Origin: Allobosea sp. OK403
Lineage (GTDB): Bacteria > Pseudomonadota > Alphaproteobacteria > Rhizobiales > Beijerinckiaceae
Direction of reading: 5' to 3'
Length of the DNA: 64,000 bases
Assembly (NCBI RefSeq): GCF_900113835.1
Contig: NZ_FOQV01000004.1
Location: 248,001 to 312,000, forward strand
Shown here: positions 9,015 to 15,827 of the stretch, in pieces
How the letters are laid out: every line of letters starts with the position of its first letter
Position numbering within the stretch: position 1 is the first letter of the stretch
Notes under the pieces: generated by a model
Databases searched by the model: none
What the model saw: only the letters and a program-made list of their open reading frames with translations
Told to the model about the DNA's origin: nothing
Made by a program: the position numbers and the translations under genes

Positions 9015-9358
9015 TGACGAAACACCTTGACCGCGCACCTAGAGAAGGATGCCTCCTCGATGAGGGCGACATAGGCGACGCCTTGTTCCAGGCAACCCAT
9101 CAGTTGGGACAAACCGCGGAATGCGGCCAGCGTACCAACCACCGCCCCACCCGTGGTTTCGCAGACGACGCTTCTTATATGCCCTTGAGCGCGGAGGCTG
9201 ACCAGGAGAACGCAGCCCTTGTTGAGCTCGGCGCTGACGATGGATTGCACCCCCACCAGATCAGTCTGGAATTCGAGATCGCACCCATCGCCAACGACCG
9301 TAGGTGGTGCAGCGCCGCCCTTGGACTTCTTAATCTGATCAGGTGCGTACCCTCCCAT
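9011..9358 (-). CDS. Small conserved protein of the PfkB pair (copy 2), unknown function
   Basis: 115 residues, clearly related to the product of 11138-11500. Both share a CDL..DL.GV segment, a VVC..(T/D)..G..(V/L)G(S/T)L(S/A)AF block and a CL..GV.Y block, and each directly precedes a PfkB-fusion gene. The N terminus is Lys/Gly-rich and probably flexible. Its start overlaps the QueC-like stop by one base (TGATG) and its stop overlaps the next start (ATGA). The strict pairing suggests a subunit or carrier for the kinase. I do not recognise the family. Confidence 0.7.
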   Translation of the reverse strand: MGGYAPDQIKKSKGGAAPPTVVGDGCDLEFQTDLVGVQSIVSAELNKGCVLLVSLRAQGHIRSVVCETTGGAVVGTLAAFRGLSQLMGCLEQGVAYVALIEEASFSRCAVKVFRQ

Positions 9359-9960
9359 CAGGTCGCCCGCCTTTTTGCGCTGGAATAGACGACATCAACG
9401 CATTCGCGATGCTTCAGGCACCCGCTGCATTGGCCGCAAGCGAACTCGTGGACGTGGCAGGAGAACGTCAGGCCGATGAGGTCGTAGGGGAAAGCTGACT
9501 TGCGCAGCAACGACGGCGTCGAAAGATGGCGTGCCGGTGCAGTGACACGAACTCCGCCCTCCTGAAGTGACAGTGCGCGATCGATGGCGCGGAAGAAGGG
9601 CGCTTTGCCATCGGCATGGCGATCGGTGGAAACAGCCCCGACCATGATCTCTGTAACGCCTTCGGGCATCAGCATCATAGCGGCGAGGGTGATAAGCATC
9701 TGGTTCCTATATGGCCAGAACTCGGGGGCCGCTGCTCCTGCGGCCACGGGGCGATCCGCCATAGAGCCTGAACCGAGAGGGGAGAGGTCGATGGTAATAA
9801 AGCGATGCGCGAGTTTCATCGCTGTGCATAGGGCGGCAGATGCAGCCATCTCTCCCTTGGCAGAGATCTGCCCGTAGTCGATCGTTACACAGATGCCCGG
9901 GCGCAGCCAATGCGCCAACGCCGCAGAATCCAGGCCGCCGGACATCAGGAGCGCCTTCAT
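9358..9960 (-). CDS. QueC-like 7-deazaguanine synthase family protein
   Basis: 200 residues with the QueC architecture. The PP-loop SGGLDS at 7-12 binds and activates with ATP, a conserved YRNQMLIT region is near 84, and a C-terminal zinc site is formed by Cys168, Cys175, Cys178 and Cys181. True QueC makes preQ0 from 7-carboxy-7-deazaguanine; there are no queD, queE or queF neighbours, so this is not a queuosine operon. QueC-like proteins recur in defence loci (Cap9 of type IV CBASS, QatC). I start at 9960 because that ATG overlaps the upstream stop as ATGA. Probably a dedicated member of a defence operon. Confidence 0.82.
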   Translation of the reverse strand: MKALLMSGGLDSAALAHWLRPGICVTIDYGQISAKGEMAASAALCTAMKLAHRFITIDLSPLGSGSMADRPVAAGAAAPEFWPYRNQMLITLAAMMLMPEGVTEIMVGAVSTDRHADGKAPFFRAIDRALSLQEGGVRVTAPARHLSTPSLLRKSAFPYDLIGLTFSCHVHEFACGQCSGCLKHRECVDVVYSSAKRRAT

Positions 9961-11138
9961 CGGGCCGTCTCCCAGACCGCTTGATAGAGGGCAGTTGAGA
10001 AGTCCGATACGATCGAGCAACCAGTACCTTGCAGCATGGTAAGGCTCTCCGGACGCGGAGATTCAGCCAGCGCCACCACGGGTATGCCGTGCCGACGTGC
10101 GTGGCCGACCTCAAACAGGGTTCCGGCATCTTCGCCATCCACAAGCGCGAGCACGACCGCGCATTGCTCCAACCCCTCAAGGTCGCGCTTGGCGATGTAA
10201 CTAGCATCCCCCTGCGACCCGACGTCATGGATTGGCGAAAAGACGCTAGCGCCGAGGGTCAAGAGGCACCTGCGTGCTTCCTCGACCATCCAGCGCTGCG
10301 CCAAGGTGAAAAAGGGAGCTGCCAGATAGATCTTGTTCGCCGGATTGGGCAGTTTTCTTGGTGCGGCCGCGGTCAGTTGGGAAAGATCCACCTGTGTGTT
10401 GCGCGTCTCCACATAACGCGAGACGGCGCGGGACGCCGTGTCAGCCGCCACAACCGGGTCTTCGTTCGCCTCGCCCCAGCGTTGAGCGAAAACCGCGCTG
10501 AAGACGTCCCCTGATCCGATTTTGAAGACCGAATCCCCTGCATAAGCTGGAACGTCCGCAATACAGCCTGCGGCGAACACCGTTGCTCCGCGCGGCCCAC
10601 GCTTGACCACCACGACCGATGCCTCGGAATGCTGCATCAATCCGCGAACGCCATTTTCGCCAGCGTCACCCATCGCCAACTTAAGCTCCACCTCGTTTAG
10701 CACGATCGCCAGGATTTCGGCCTTGGAACCGTTGTCCCTGAAGCCAAGAGTTTCGTCTGGATTTTGAGGATCGAAGATCGCACGTTTGGCGTCGACCAAT
10801 GCATCACCCTCCACGAAGCCAAATCGCAGCACCGTGTCCCCTGTGACTTGCAGCGAGCTATAGCGGCCATCGGGAGCGCCTGAGAGTTCGGCGGGCGAGA
10901 GTGGGTGCAGATAGTGGAAGGCAATATCTTCGCGGATGCGGTGAATCGCGGCTGTCACCCCGAAGGCGGCCATCGAGTGCTCCGCGTCCTCAGCCCATTG
11001 CTCGCAAGCATAGGCGAGGAGTCGCGTGCCGGGCGACAGCTTCGAAACAGCGGCGGCGGCCCTACCTCCAGAGCCGAATATGCGCGACCAAGCGGGACGG
11101 ATGCACTCCTCGCGGTAAAGGCCGCCTGCGATGATCAT
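9957..11138 (-). CDS. PfkB-family kinase fused to nucleoside 2-deoxyribosyltransferase domain (copy 1)
   Basis: 393-residue two-domain protein. Residues 1-255 resemble ribokinase/adenosine-kinase-like PfkB enzymes: GSGGRAAAAV near 22, VVVKRGPRGATVF at 176-188, and GSGD with the catalytic Asp at 208-211. Residues 269-360 are a nucleoside 2-deoxyribosyltransferase-type domain: IYLAAPFF at the nucleotide-binding start, then DAGTLFEVGHA carrying the candidate catalytic Glu343. The fusion suggests handling of a nucleoside, its base and its phosphate in one protein. It overlaps the small-protein stop (TGATG) and the QueC-like start (ATGA). Substrate unknown. Confidence 0.8.
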   Translation of the reverse strand: MIIAGGLYREECIRPAWSRIFGSGGRAAAAVSKLSPGTRLLAYACEQWAEDAEHSMAAFGVTAAIHRIREDIAFHYLHPLSPAELSGAPDGRYSSLQVTGDTVLRFGFVEGDALVDAKRAIFDPQNPDETLGFRDNGSKAEILAIVLNEVELKLAMGDAGENGVRGLMQHSEASVVVVKRGPRGATVFAAGCIADVPAYAGDSVFKIGSGDVFSAVFAQRWGEANEDPVVAADTASRAVSRYVETRNTQVDLSQLTAAAPRKLPNPANKIYLAAPFFTLAQRWMVEEARRCLLTLGASVFSPIHDVGSQGDASYIAKRDLEGLEQCAVVLALVDGEDAGTLFEVGHARRHGIPVVALAESPRPESLTMLQGTGCSIVSDFSTALYQAVWETAR

Positions 11139-11500
11139 CAGACCGCCCGGCCTCCGACCACGTGGCAACCGCCCGGTCGAAGCTGAGTGACGAAGACTTG
11201 GTATTTTACACCGGCCCGAAGGCACCTGATCAGCAGCGCCAAGTTCAAGAATGCAGACAAGGAGCCCAGGATCTCCCCTTCGTCGTCTACGCAAACAACC
11301 GTCGGGAATTGGCCTTCGGCTGCCAGTACGATCTGGAGCAGATCGTTCATCTTCGCTCGCGCCAGGCGGGGGAGACGAACGCCTTCAAGATCGACATCGA
11401 TCAGCAGATCACACTGATCGACGTTCGAACTTGCCGAAGGTGCCCCACCGCTATTGCTGGCCGTAGACGATTTTCGCGCAGGCGTTTTCTTGCCGGACAT
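11138..11500 (-). CDS. Small conserved protein of the PfkB pair (copy 1), unknown function
   Basis: 120 residues. A Lys/Ser/Ala-rich, probably disordered N terminus (about 35 residues) precedes a compact domain beginning CDLLIDVDLEGV and containing VVCVDDEGEILGSLSAF. It is paralogous to the protein at 9011-9358. I start at 11500, which has a GGGGTGA ribosome site; the frame is open further upstream but would enter the glycosylase gene. Its stop overlaps the kinase start by one base. Function unknown. Confidence 0.7.
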   Translation of the reverse strand: MSGKKTPARKSSTASNSGGAPSASSNVDQCDLLIDVDLEGVRLPRLARAKMNDLLQIVLAAEGQFPTVVCVDDEGEILGSLSAFLNLALLIRCLRAGVKYQVFVTQLRPGGCHVVGGRAV

Positions 11501-11549
11501 AGAATCACCCCCCACGAGATCATACCCGTCGAAGGAGCCCAAGAAATAG

Positions 11550-12245
11550 TCAACTGAACAGAATGCGCATTTCTCGCCACATGATAGCATCGAGGACCGA
11601 CGCCCTGACCTGCAGAGCCAGTGCGAAGTCGAGAAACTTGCGCTCCAAAGTCTCGTAATCGCGCGGAAGCCGATATGCGTCCGGGAAGAGCCCAATCATC
11701 GTGCCGGCACGCAGGACATGCACGTCCAGAATGGCCACCTCGTCACTGCCGACATGGTTCCTAACGATCCAGGACGCCGTTTTGGGTCCAATACCGGGCA
11801 ACTCCATCATCCTGTTGCGAAACGCGATCGGATGACTCGTGTCGGGCGGGGTGTCCCGAACAGATTTGAGCGCGACATGCAGCCGTCCGGCTCTCTGTTT
11901 TGGATAGCGATACTTCTGCAGTCTGCCATTCACGATGAGTGGCTCGCTGAGCAATGCCTCGAAATCGGCCGCGCTCGGCACATCGCCCGCTTGCAGCGCT
12001 CCAGCCTTGTCTAGCCGTTCCCAAGCAGCGCGATTGAGCTCCATCTTCACCCCGTATCCGCCCAGGAGACAGAATGCGAGGTCCTCCGCTAGCGGCGTTC
12101 CCTTCGGACTGACGTAATCGTCCACTTCGTCGCCTTCGAGGTCGGCTATCGCAGCCCAAAACGCCGGTGTCGGAACCCATTCCTGGCGGCCATACCGCAC
12201 GCCAGGGACGACCTCGTCCTCGGGTGCATAACAACGACGACGCAT
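11550..12245 (-). CDS. OGG-fold DNA glycosylase/lyase (HhH-GPD superfamily)
   Basis: 231 residues. A helix-hairpin-helix LPGIGPKTASWIVRN spans residues 149-163 and carries Lys155; Asp174 follows in AILDVHV. The 19-residue Lys-to-Asp spacing equals that of human OGG1 (K249/D268), so a bifunctional glycosylase/AP-lyase active site looks intact. OGG-type proteins occur beside QueC-like proteins in type IV CBASS, which supports a defence role rather than housekeeping repair. I start at 12245 because GGAGGG lies 7 bases upstream. First gene of the operon, divergent from an HTH gene, with a 49-base gap to the next gene. Confidence 0.82.
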   Translation of the reverse strand: MRRRCYAPEDEVVPGVRYGRQEWVPTPAFWAAIADLEGDEVDDYVSPKGTPLAEDLAFCLLGGYGVKMELNRAAWERLDKAGALQAGDVPSAADFEALLSEPLIVNGRLQKYRYPKQRAGRLHVALKSVRDTPPDTSHPIAFRNRMMELPGIGPKTASWIVRNHVGSDEVAILDVHVLRAGTMIGLFPDAYRLPRDYETLERKFLDFALALQVRASVLDAIMWREMRILFS

Positions 12246-12259
12246 GGCATTGCCCTCCG

Positions 12260-12287
12260 ATATGGAAAGCATATATGTAATACATAT
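12260..12287. promoter_or_regulatory. Operator-like palindromes in the divergent OGG/HTH promoter
   Basis: ATATGTA-A-TACATAT (12273-12287) is a perfect odd palindrome. Overlapping it is ATATG-GAAAG-CATAT (12260-12274). Both lie in the 40-base space between the divergent starts and the first reaches into the HTH start codon. This is the expected place for an autoregulating HTH repressor to shut both directions. Confidence 0.6.
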
Positions 12288-12594
12288 GAGAGACAAGGAC
12301 GACTCGATTATCGCGGCTCTGAAAGCGCGTCAGCGAAACGGCGCCCTGACACAGGTCGAGTTGGCGGCAGCCTTGGGTATCGACCAAGGGCATCTATCGA
12401 AGGTAATGGCCGGCAAAGCGCCGCTATCGAGGAAACTCAAAGCCAAGGCCGAGCGCTTGCTCCAAGGTGACGAGGCATCCCCTGCTTCGCTACGAGACTT
12501 AGAGGTAGAGCTGATCCAGGCTCTGCGCTCCTCAAGCACGTTTCGGGCCTTGATGCGTGCAGCGATGCAATTGCATAGGCGCTTGGAACGGTGA
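12286..12594 (+). CDS. Cro/XRE-type helix-turn-helix regulator
   Basis: About 102 residues from the ATG at 12286 (in-frame ATGs at 12244 and 12262 are alternatives). Residues 18-45 form an XRE-type HTH: LTQVELAAALGIDQGHLSKV, followed by GKAPLSRKLKAKAERLL. The C-terminal 45 residues are helical. It is divergent from the glycosylase operon and the palindromes overlap its start, so it is probably the autoregulated repressor that keeps the operon quiet until needed (inference). The start codon lies within the operator, so translation may be leaderless or may begin further upstream. Confidence 0.75.
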   Translation: MRDKDDSIIAALKARQRNGALTQVELAAALGIDQGHLSKVMAGKAPLSRKLKAKAERLLQGDEASPASLRDLEVELIQALRSSSTFRALMRAAMQLHRRLER

Positions 12595-12792
12595 CGCTAT
12601 AGGCCAGTTTGCGAAGGCTGACGTCCGCCGTGCGACTTGGCTCAAACTCAGACCGACTGTCCTGGGCGTGAAGCCAAACGTCCGCTATTGGGCAGTCAGC
12701 CAATGGCAGCTCTCGGCGCGAAGCGGCCCATGCAACCACGGACTTTCGAGGCATCTCGGAAAGGTGGCGAACGCCCCCGAGCCCCAAAACGC

Positions 12793-12816
12793 AAAAAGCG
12801 CCGGGAAACCCAGCGC
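12793..12816 (-). terminator. Rho-independent terminator after tRNA-Gly
   Basis: On the minus strand GCGCTGGG pairs with CCCGGCGC around a TTT loop, one T.G pair included, and is followed by five T. It lies 30 bases past the 3' end of the tRNA gene. Confidence 0.75.
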
Positions 12817-12845
12817 CTTTGGCAGTCTGCAGTGCTAAGATGTCC

Positions 12846-12920
12846 TGGAGCGGGAGAAGGGATTCGAACCCTCGACCCCAACCTTGGCAAGGTTGTGCTC
12901 TACCCCTGAGCTACTCCCGC
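12846..12920 (-). tRNA. tRNA-Gly (anticodon GCC)
   Basis: A 75-base cloverleaf on the minus strand. Acceptor GCGGGAG pairs with CTCCCGC, a D-arm GCTC...GAGC is present, the anticodon stem CAACC/GGTTG encloses TTGCCAA (anticodon GCC), the T-arm contains GGTTCGAATCC, and CCA is encoded. The 3' end points toward the defence island, the usual orientation for island insertion. Confidence 0.95.
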
Positions 12921-13081
12921 GTCCGGACATGGTCGCGTCGTTTCCGGCGCGAGGCCGGCTTATTGCCTCAAAGCCGGAGCCAGTGCAAGCCTCTTGTTGC
13001 AAATCTTCGCGCATGACCTCGAATAAGAACCGCGCCGCGCCCTAACGACCCTGCGCGACGCACGAGTAAACCATTGAGATC

Positions 13082-13819
13082 ATGACGGTAAATGCGGCCT
13101 TCGGCCGAACGGGAAAAGGCTTGAAGGTGCCGCTTCGCGCTGTGCGAAACCTGTTGCTCGGCCTGCTCGCCCTTATGCTCGCAGCGGGATTGGCTTTGTT
13201 TCTCGGCGCGCTGCCCTATGGCCCGGGCGCACAACCGTCCCCAGGCGATGCCGTGACGATCCACGTCGCGACCAACGGCTTCCATACCGACATCCTGCTG
13301 CCATCAGTCACCGCGACCAGGGACTGGCGGCCGCTGCTTGAGGCATCCCCGATCACCCGCGAATCGGCGGACGCGCCGATGATCGCCTTCGGCTGGGGTT
13401 CGCAGAGCGCCTATACCGAACTCGGCGCGCTCACCGATCTTTCACTGCCCCTGCTCCTGAAGGCTGCCGCCTTCGACGCCTCGGTCGTGCATGTGCAGCC
13501 GGTCGCAGCCATCCGGGCCGGGCCGAACCTTGTCAGCCTCACCATCACGCAAGCCGGCTACCGGGCCTTCGTCGATCATATCGAGCAGAGCCTGCAATAT
13601 GGGCCTGAGCGGGCGCCGATCGTGCTGGACGGGCTCAGCCACGGCCTGGGCGATGCGTTCCTGCGCGGGCGCGATCGCTTCTGGCTGTTGCGCAGTTGCA
13701 ATGTCTGGGTCGGCGAAGGCCTGCGCAAGGCCGGGTTGCCTGTCGGGCTGTGGACGCCGCTGGCGCAATCGCTCATGTGGTCGCTGAGCTGGAAAGCGCC
13801 AGTCGCAGCGAGGCCGTGA
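13082..13819 (+). CDS. DUF2459 / TIGR02117 family membrane-anchored protein
   Basis: 245 residues. A single membrane anchor near residues 20-45 (LLLGLLALMLAAGLALFLGA) is followed by a periplasmic domain with the family hallmarks IHVATNGFHTDILLP, AFGWGSQSAY and RSCNVWVGEGLRKAGLPVG. The family is conserved but uncharacterised; the name 'urease-associated' given to some members is not supported by neighbours here. The stop overlaps the next start (TGATG), so the two genes are probably co-expressed. Confidence 0.85.
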   Translation: MTVNAAFGRTGKGLKVPLRAVRNLLLGLLALMLAAGLALFLGALPYGPGAQPSPGDAVTIHVATNGFHTDILLPSVTATRDWRPLLEASPITRESADAPMIAFGWGSQSAYTELGALTDLSLPLLLKAAAFDASVVHVQPVAAIRAGPNLVSLTITQAGYRAFVDHIEQSLQYGPERAPIVLDGLSHGLGDAFLRGRDRFWLLRSCNVWVGEGLRKAGLPVGLWTPLAQSLMWSLSWKAPVAARP

Positions 13820-14382
13820 TGCACCCCCTGACGCCAGACGAACTCTGCGCCCATCTCTTAGCCCAGGGCCTGTCCTTCCACCGGCTCGAGCACCAGGCCG
13901 TGTTCACGGTCGAGGAATCGGCGGCGCTACGCGGCAAGGTTCCGGGCCTGCACTCCAAGAACCTGTTCCTCAGGGATAAGAAGGGCCGGCTCTTCCTGGT
14001 CTCGGCGCGCGAGAACGCCCGCATCGACCTGAAGCGCCTGCATGAGGTGATCGGCGCGAGCGGGCGGCTCTCCTTCGGCTCGGCGCAATTGCTGCTGGAG
14101 ACGCTCGGCGTCACCCCGGGCTCGGTCACCGCCTTTGCCGTGATCAACGACCGCGCCAAGGCGGTCACCATGGTGCTCGACGCCAATCTGATGACCGGCG
14201 AGGCGATGAATTTCCACCCGCTGATCAACACCGCGACGCTGCGAATCGGCCGCGACGACATGCTCGCCTTCCTGCGCGGCACCGGCCATGAGCCGATGAT
14301 CGTCGATTTGCCGGTGCCGGATGATGACAGCTCGAACCACGCCGCCAGTCCGGGGCAGGACACAGGCCTGAGCCCGGAATGA
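13819..14382 (+). CDS. Prolyl-tRNA editing protein, YbaK/ProX family
   Basis: 187 residues, nearly all one YbaK/aminoacyl-tRNA-deacylase domain. Visible markers are HQAVFTVEESAALRGKVPGLHSKNLFLRDKK split around a conserved Lys region, LSFGSAQLLLETLGV, PGSVTAFAVIND and NFHPLINTATLRI. Such proteins hydrolyse Ala- or Cys-tRNA(Pro) formed in error by ProRS, in the cytoplasm. The start at 13819 overlaps the upstream stop by one base. The last 25 residues are low-complexity and may not be conserved. Confidence 0.87.
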   Translation: MHPLTPDELCAHLLAQGLSFHRLEHQAVFTVEESAALRGKVPGLHSKNLFLRDKKGRLFLVSARENARIDLKRLHEVIGASGRLSFGSAQLLLETLGVTPGSVTAFAVINDRAKAVTMVLDANLMTGEAMNFHPLINTATLRIGRDDMLAFLRGTGHEPMIVDLPVPDDDSSNHAASPGQDTGLSPE

Positions 14383-14527
14383 TGGCGTGGTTCCCCGTAA
14401 GGCACTGTTTGGACAATTCCTCGGCTTCCATCCTTCGAGACGCCGCTGCGCGGCTCCTCAGGATGAGGGCTCGAGTGTCCAAACCGGCACCAAGTGTGAG
14501 CGGTTTTCGATCTGAGTGAAACACAGA

Positions 14528-14612
14528 CCGTCATTGCGAGCGCAGCGAAGCAATCCAGGAGGACGTAGAGCTCTGCCGTTCCTGGATTGCTTCGCTGCGC
14601 TCGCAATGACGG
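14528..14612. repeat. Perfect 33-bp inverted repeat, GTCATTGCGAG family (copy 1)
   Basis: The left arm 14528-14560 begins CCGTCATTGCGAGCGC; the right arm 14580-14612 is its exact reverse complement, with a 19-base spacer. Related copies are at 30478-30600 and 60884-60970. Confidence 0.9.
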
Positions 14613-14688
14613 TTCAGTCAGATCGAGAACGGGCTCTAAAGCCATCAGACGCTGGAGCCCGCTGATTTCGGATGAAATCAAACGCGTG

Positions 14689-14736
14689 AGAGCAGGATCA
14701 ATGCGAAAACCGGTTTCCACTTTTTCGCATCCTGCT
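14689..14736. repeat. ACCGGTT-core palindromic repeat
   Basis: GAGCAGGATcaATGCGAAAA, then ACCGGTTTCCAC, then TTTTTCGCATCCTGCTC: outer arms are complementary around a conserved core. One of at least nine copies in this window, all intergenic. Confidence 0.8.
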
Positions 14737-14821
14737 CCTGCACTCCCGATGGACAGAACGGGTCATCCTCCCCATCTATGGGCGGGATTGCGGCGATGGC
14801 CCGGTCCGAGGCTAAAATTTA

Positions 14822-14873
14822 AGAGCATTGCTCCAGCGAAAAACCGGTACCCACTTTTTCGCGCAATGCTCTA
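14822..14873. repeat. ACCGGTT-core palindromic repeat
   Basis: AGAGCATTG at the left pairs with CAATGCTCT at the right around the core ACCGGTACCCACTTTTTCGC. It lies just upstream of the thioredoxin gene. Confidence 0.8.
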
Positions 14874-14907
14874 ATTCCGACGATCTGATAGCGACGAAGG
14901 ACGACCC

Positions 14908-15807
14908 ATGCTGGTCAATGGCGATGCGACCGAACAACCCGGCCTGATCAAGGACACCACGACGCAAGCGTTCCGCCAGGATGTCGTGACCGAATCGATG
15001 ACGCAGCCCGTGCTCGTCGATTTCTGGGCGCCCTGGTGCGGCCCCTGCAAGCAATTGACCCCGATCATCGAGAAGGCGGTCAAGGACGCCAAGGGCAAGG
15101 TCAAGCTCGTCAAGATGAACATCGACGAGCATCCGCAGATCCCCGGCCAGCTCGGCATCCAGTCGATTCCCGCCGTGATCGCCTTCAAGCAGGGCCAGCC
15201 GATCGACGGGTTCATGGGCGCCCAGCCGGAAAGCCAGGTCAAGGCCTTCATCGAGAAACTGGTCGGGCCGGTGGGGCCGGGCGAGGCCGAGGAGCTGATC
15301 GCCGCCGCCCAGGCCGCCGCAGAGGCCGGTGACAGCGCCGGTGCGAGCGAACTCTATGCCGGGGTGCTTGAACTTGAGCCGGAGAATCTCGCCGCCATCG
15401 CCGGCCTCGCCCGGCTGCATCTCGAGATCGGCGATCTCGAAGGCGCCAAAGGCATCCTGGCCATGGTGCCGGAAGACAAGGCGGCCGACCCGGCGATCGC
15501 CACGGTCCGCGCCGCGATCGAGCTCGCCGAACAGGCCGCCTCGCTCGGCGACACCGCCGAACTGGAAGCCAAGGTCGCGGCCAACCCCAAGGATCATCAG
15601 GCCCGTTTCGACCTCGCCGTGGCGCTCAACGCCCGCGACCGGCGCGAGGAGGCGGTCGATCATCTGATCGCCATCATCAAGGCCAATAGGGCCTGGAACG
15701 ACGATGGCGCGCGCAAGCAGCTGCTGCAGTTCTTCGAGGCCTGGGGCCCGATGGACGAGAACAGCCAGGCCGGGCGCCGCAAGCTCTCGACCCTGCTGTT
15801 CTCATAA
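14908..15807 (+). CDS. cnoX: Thioredoxin-fold co-chaperone CnoX/YbbN
   Basis: 299 residues. Residues about 15-125 are a thioredoxin domain with active site WCGPCK and the cis-Pro region SIPAVIAF; the rest is a helical TPR-like domain (EELIAAAQAAAEAGDSAGAS, FDLAVALNARDRREEAV). This matches CnoX/YbbN, a holdase and redox protector that hands clients to GroEL and DnaK. Many alphaproteobacterial members keep both Cys, as here, so thiol exchange is possible. A GAAGGA ribosome site precedes the ATG. It is followed 20 bases later by a Lon-N-domain gene, a common pairing. Confidence 0.9.
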   Translation: MLVNGDATEQPGLIKDTTTQAFRQDVVTESMTQPVLVDFWAPWCGPCKQLTPIIEKAVKDAKGKVKLVKMNIDEHPQIPGQLGIQSIPAVIAFKQGQPIDGFMGAQPESQVKAFIEKLVGPVGPGEAEELIAAAQAAAEAGDSAGASELYAGVLELEPENLAAIAGLARLHLEIGDLEGAKGILAMVPEDKAADPAIATVRAAIELAEQAASLGDTAELEAKVAANPKDHQARFDLAVALNARDRREEAVDHLIAIIKANRAWNDDGARKQLLQFFEAWGPMDENSQAGRRKLSTLLFS

Positions 15808-15827
15808 AGCTCAAGGAGCCACCGCAG

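Larger units (their letters stand above)
14383..14907. other. 525-base spacer filled with intergenic repeats
   Basis: No gene is seen. The stretch holds a CATCCTTCGAG/CTCATCCTGAGGAGC-type element near 14429-14474, a perfect 33-bp inverted repeat at 14528-14612, and two copies of the ACCGGTT-core palindrome at 14689-14736 and 14822-14873. The promoter of the following thioredoxin gene must lie at its right end. Confidence 0.7.

Noticed and set aside
9358-9960. Queuosine biosynthesis gene queC
   Set aside because: The motifs fit QueC, but no queD/E/F neighbours exist and the gene is locked in a defence-like operon, so a housekeeping role was not assigned.
6717-12594. Type IV CBASS or QatABCD
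   Set aside because: No CD-NTase, no TGT-like Cap10, no QatA ATPase and no TatD-like nuclease found; only OGG and QueC-like parts are shared.
12437-12787. Minus-strand frame between the HTH gene and tRNA-Gly
   Set aside because: No ribosome site, overlaps the HTH gene, no recognisable product.
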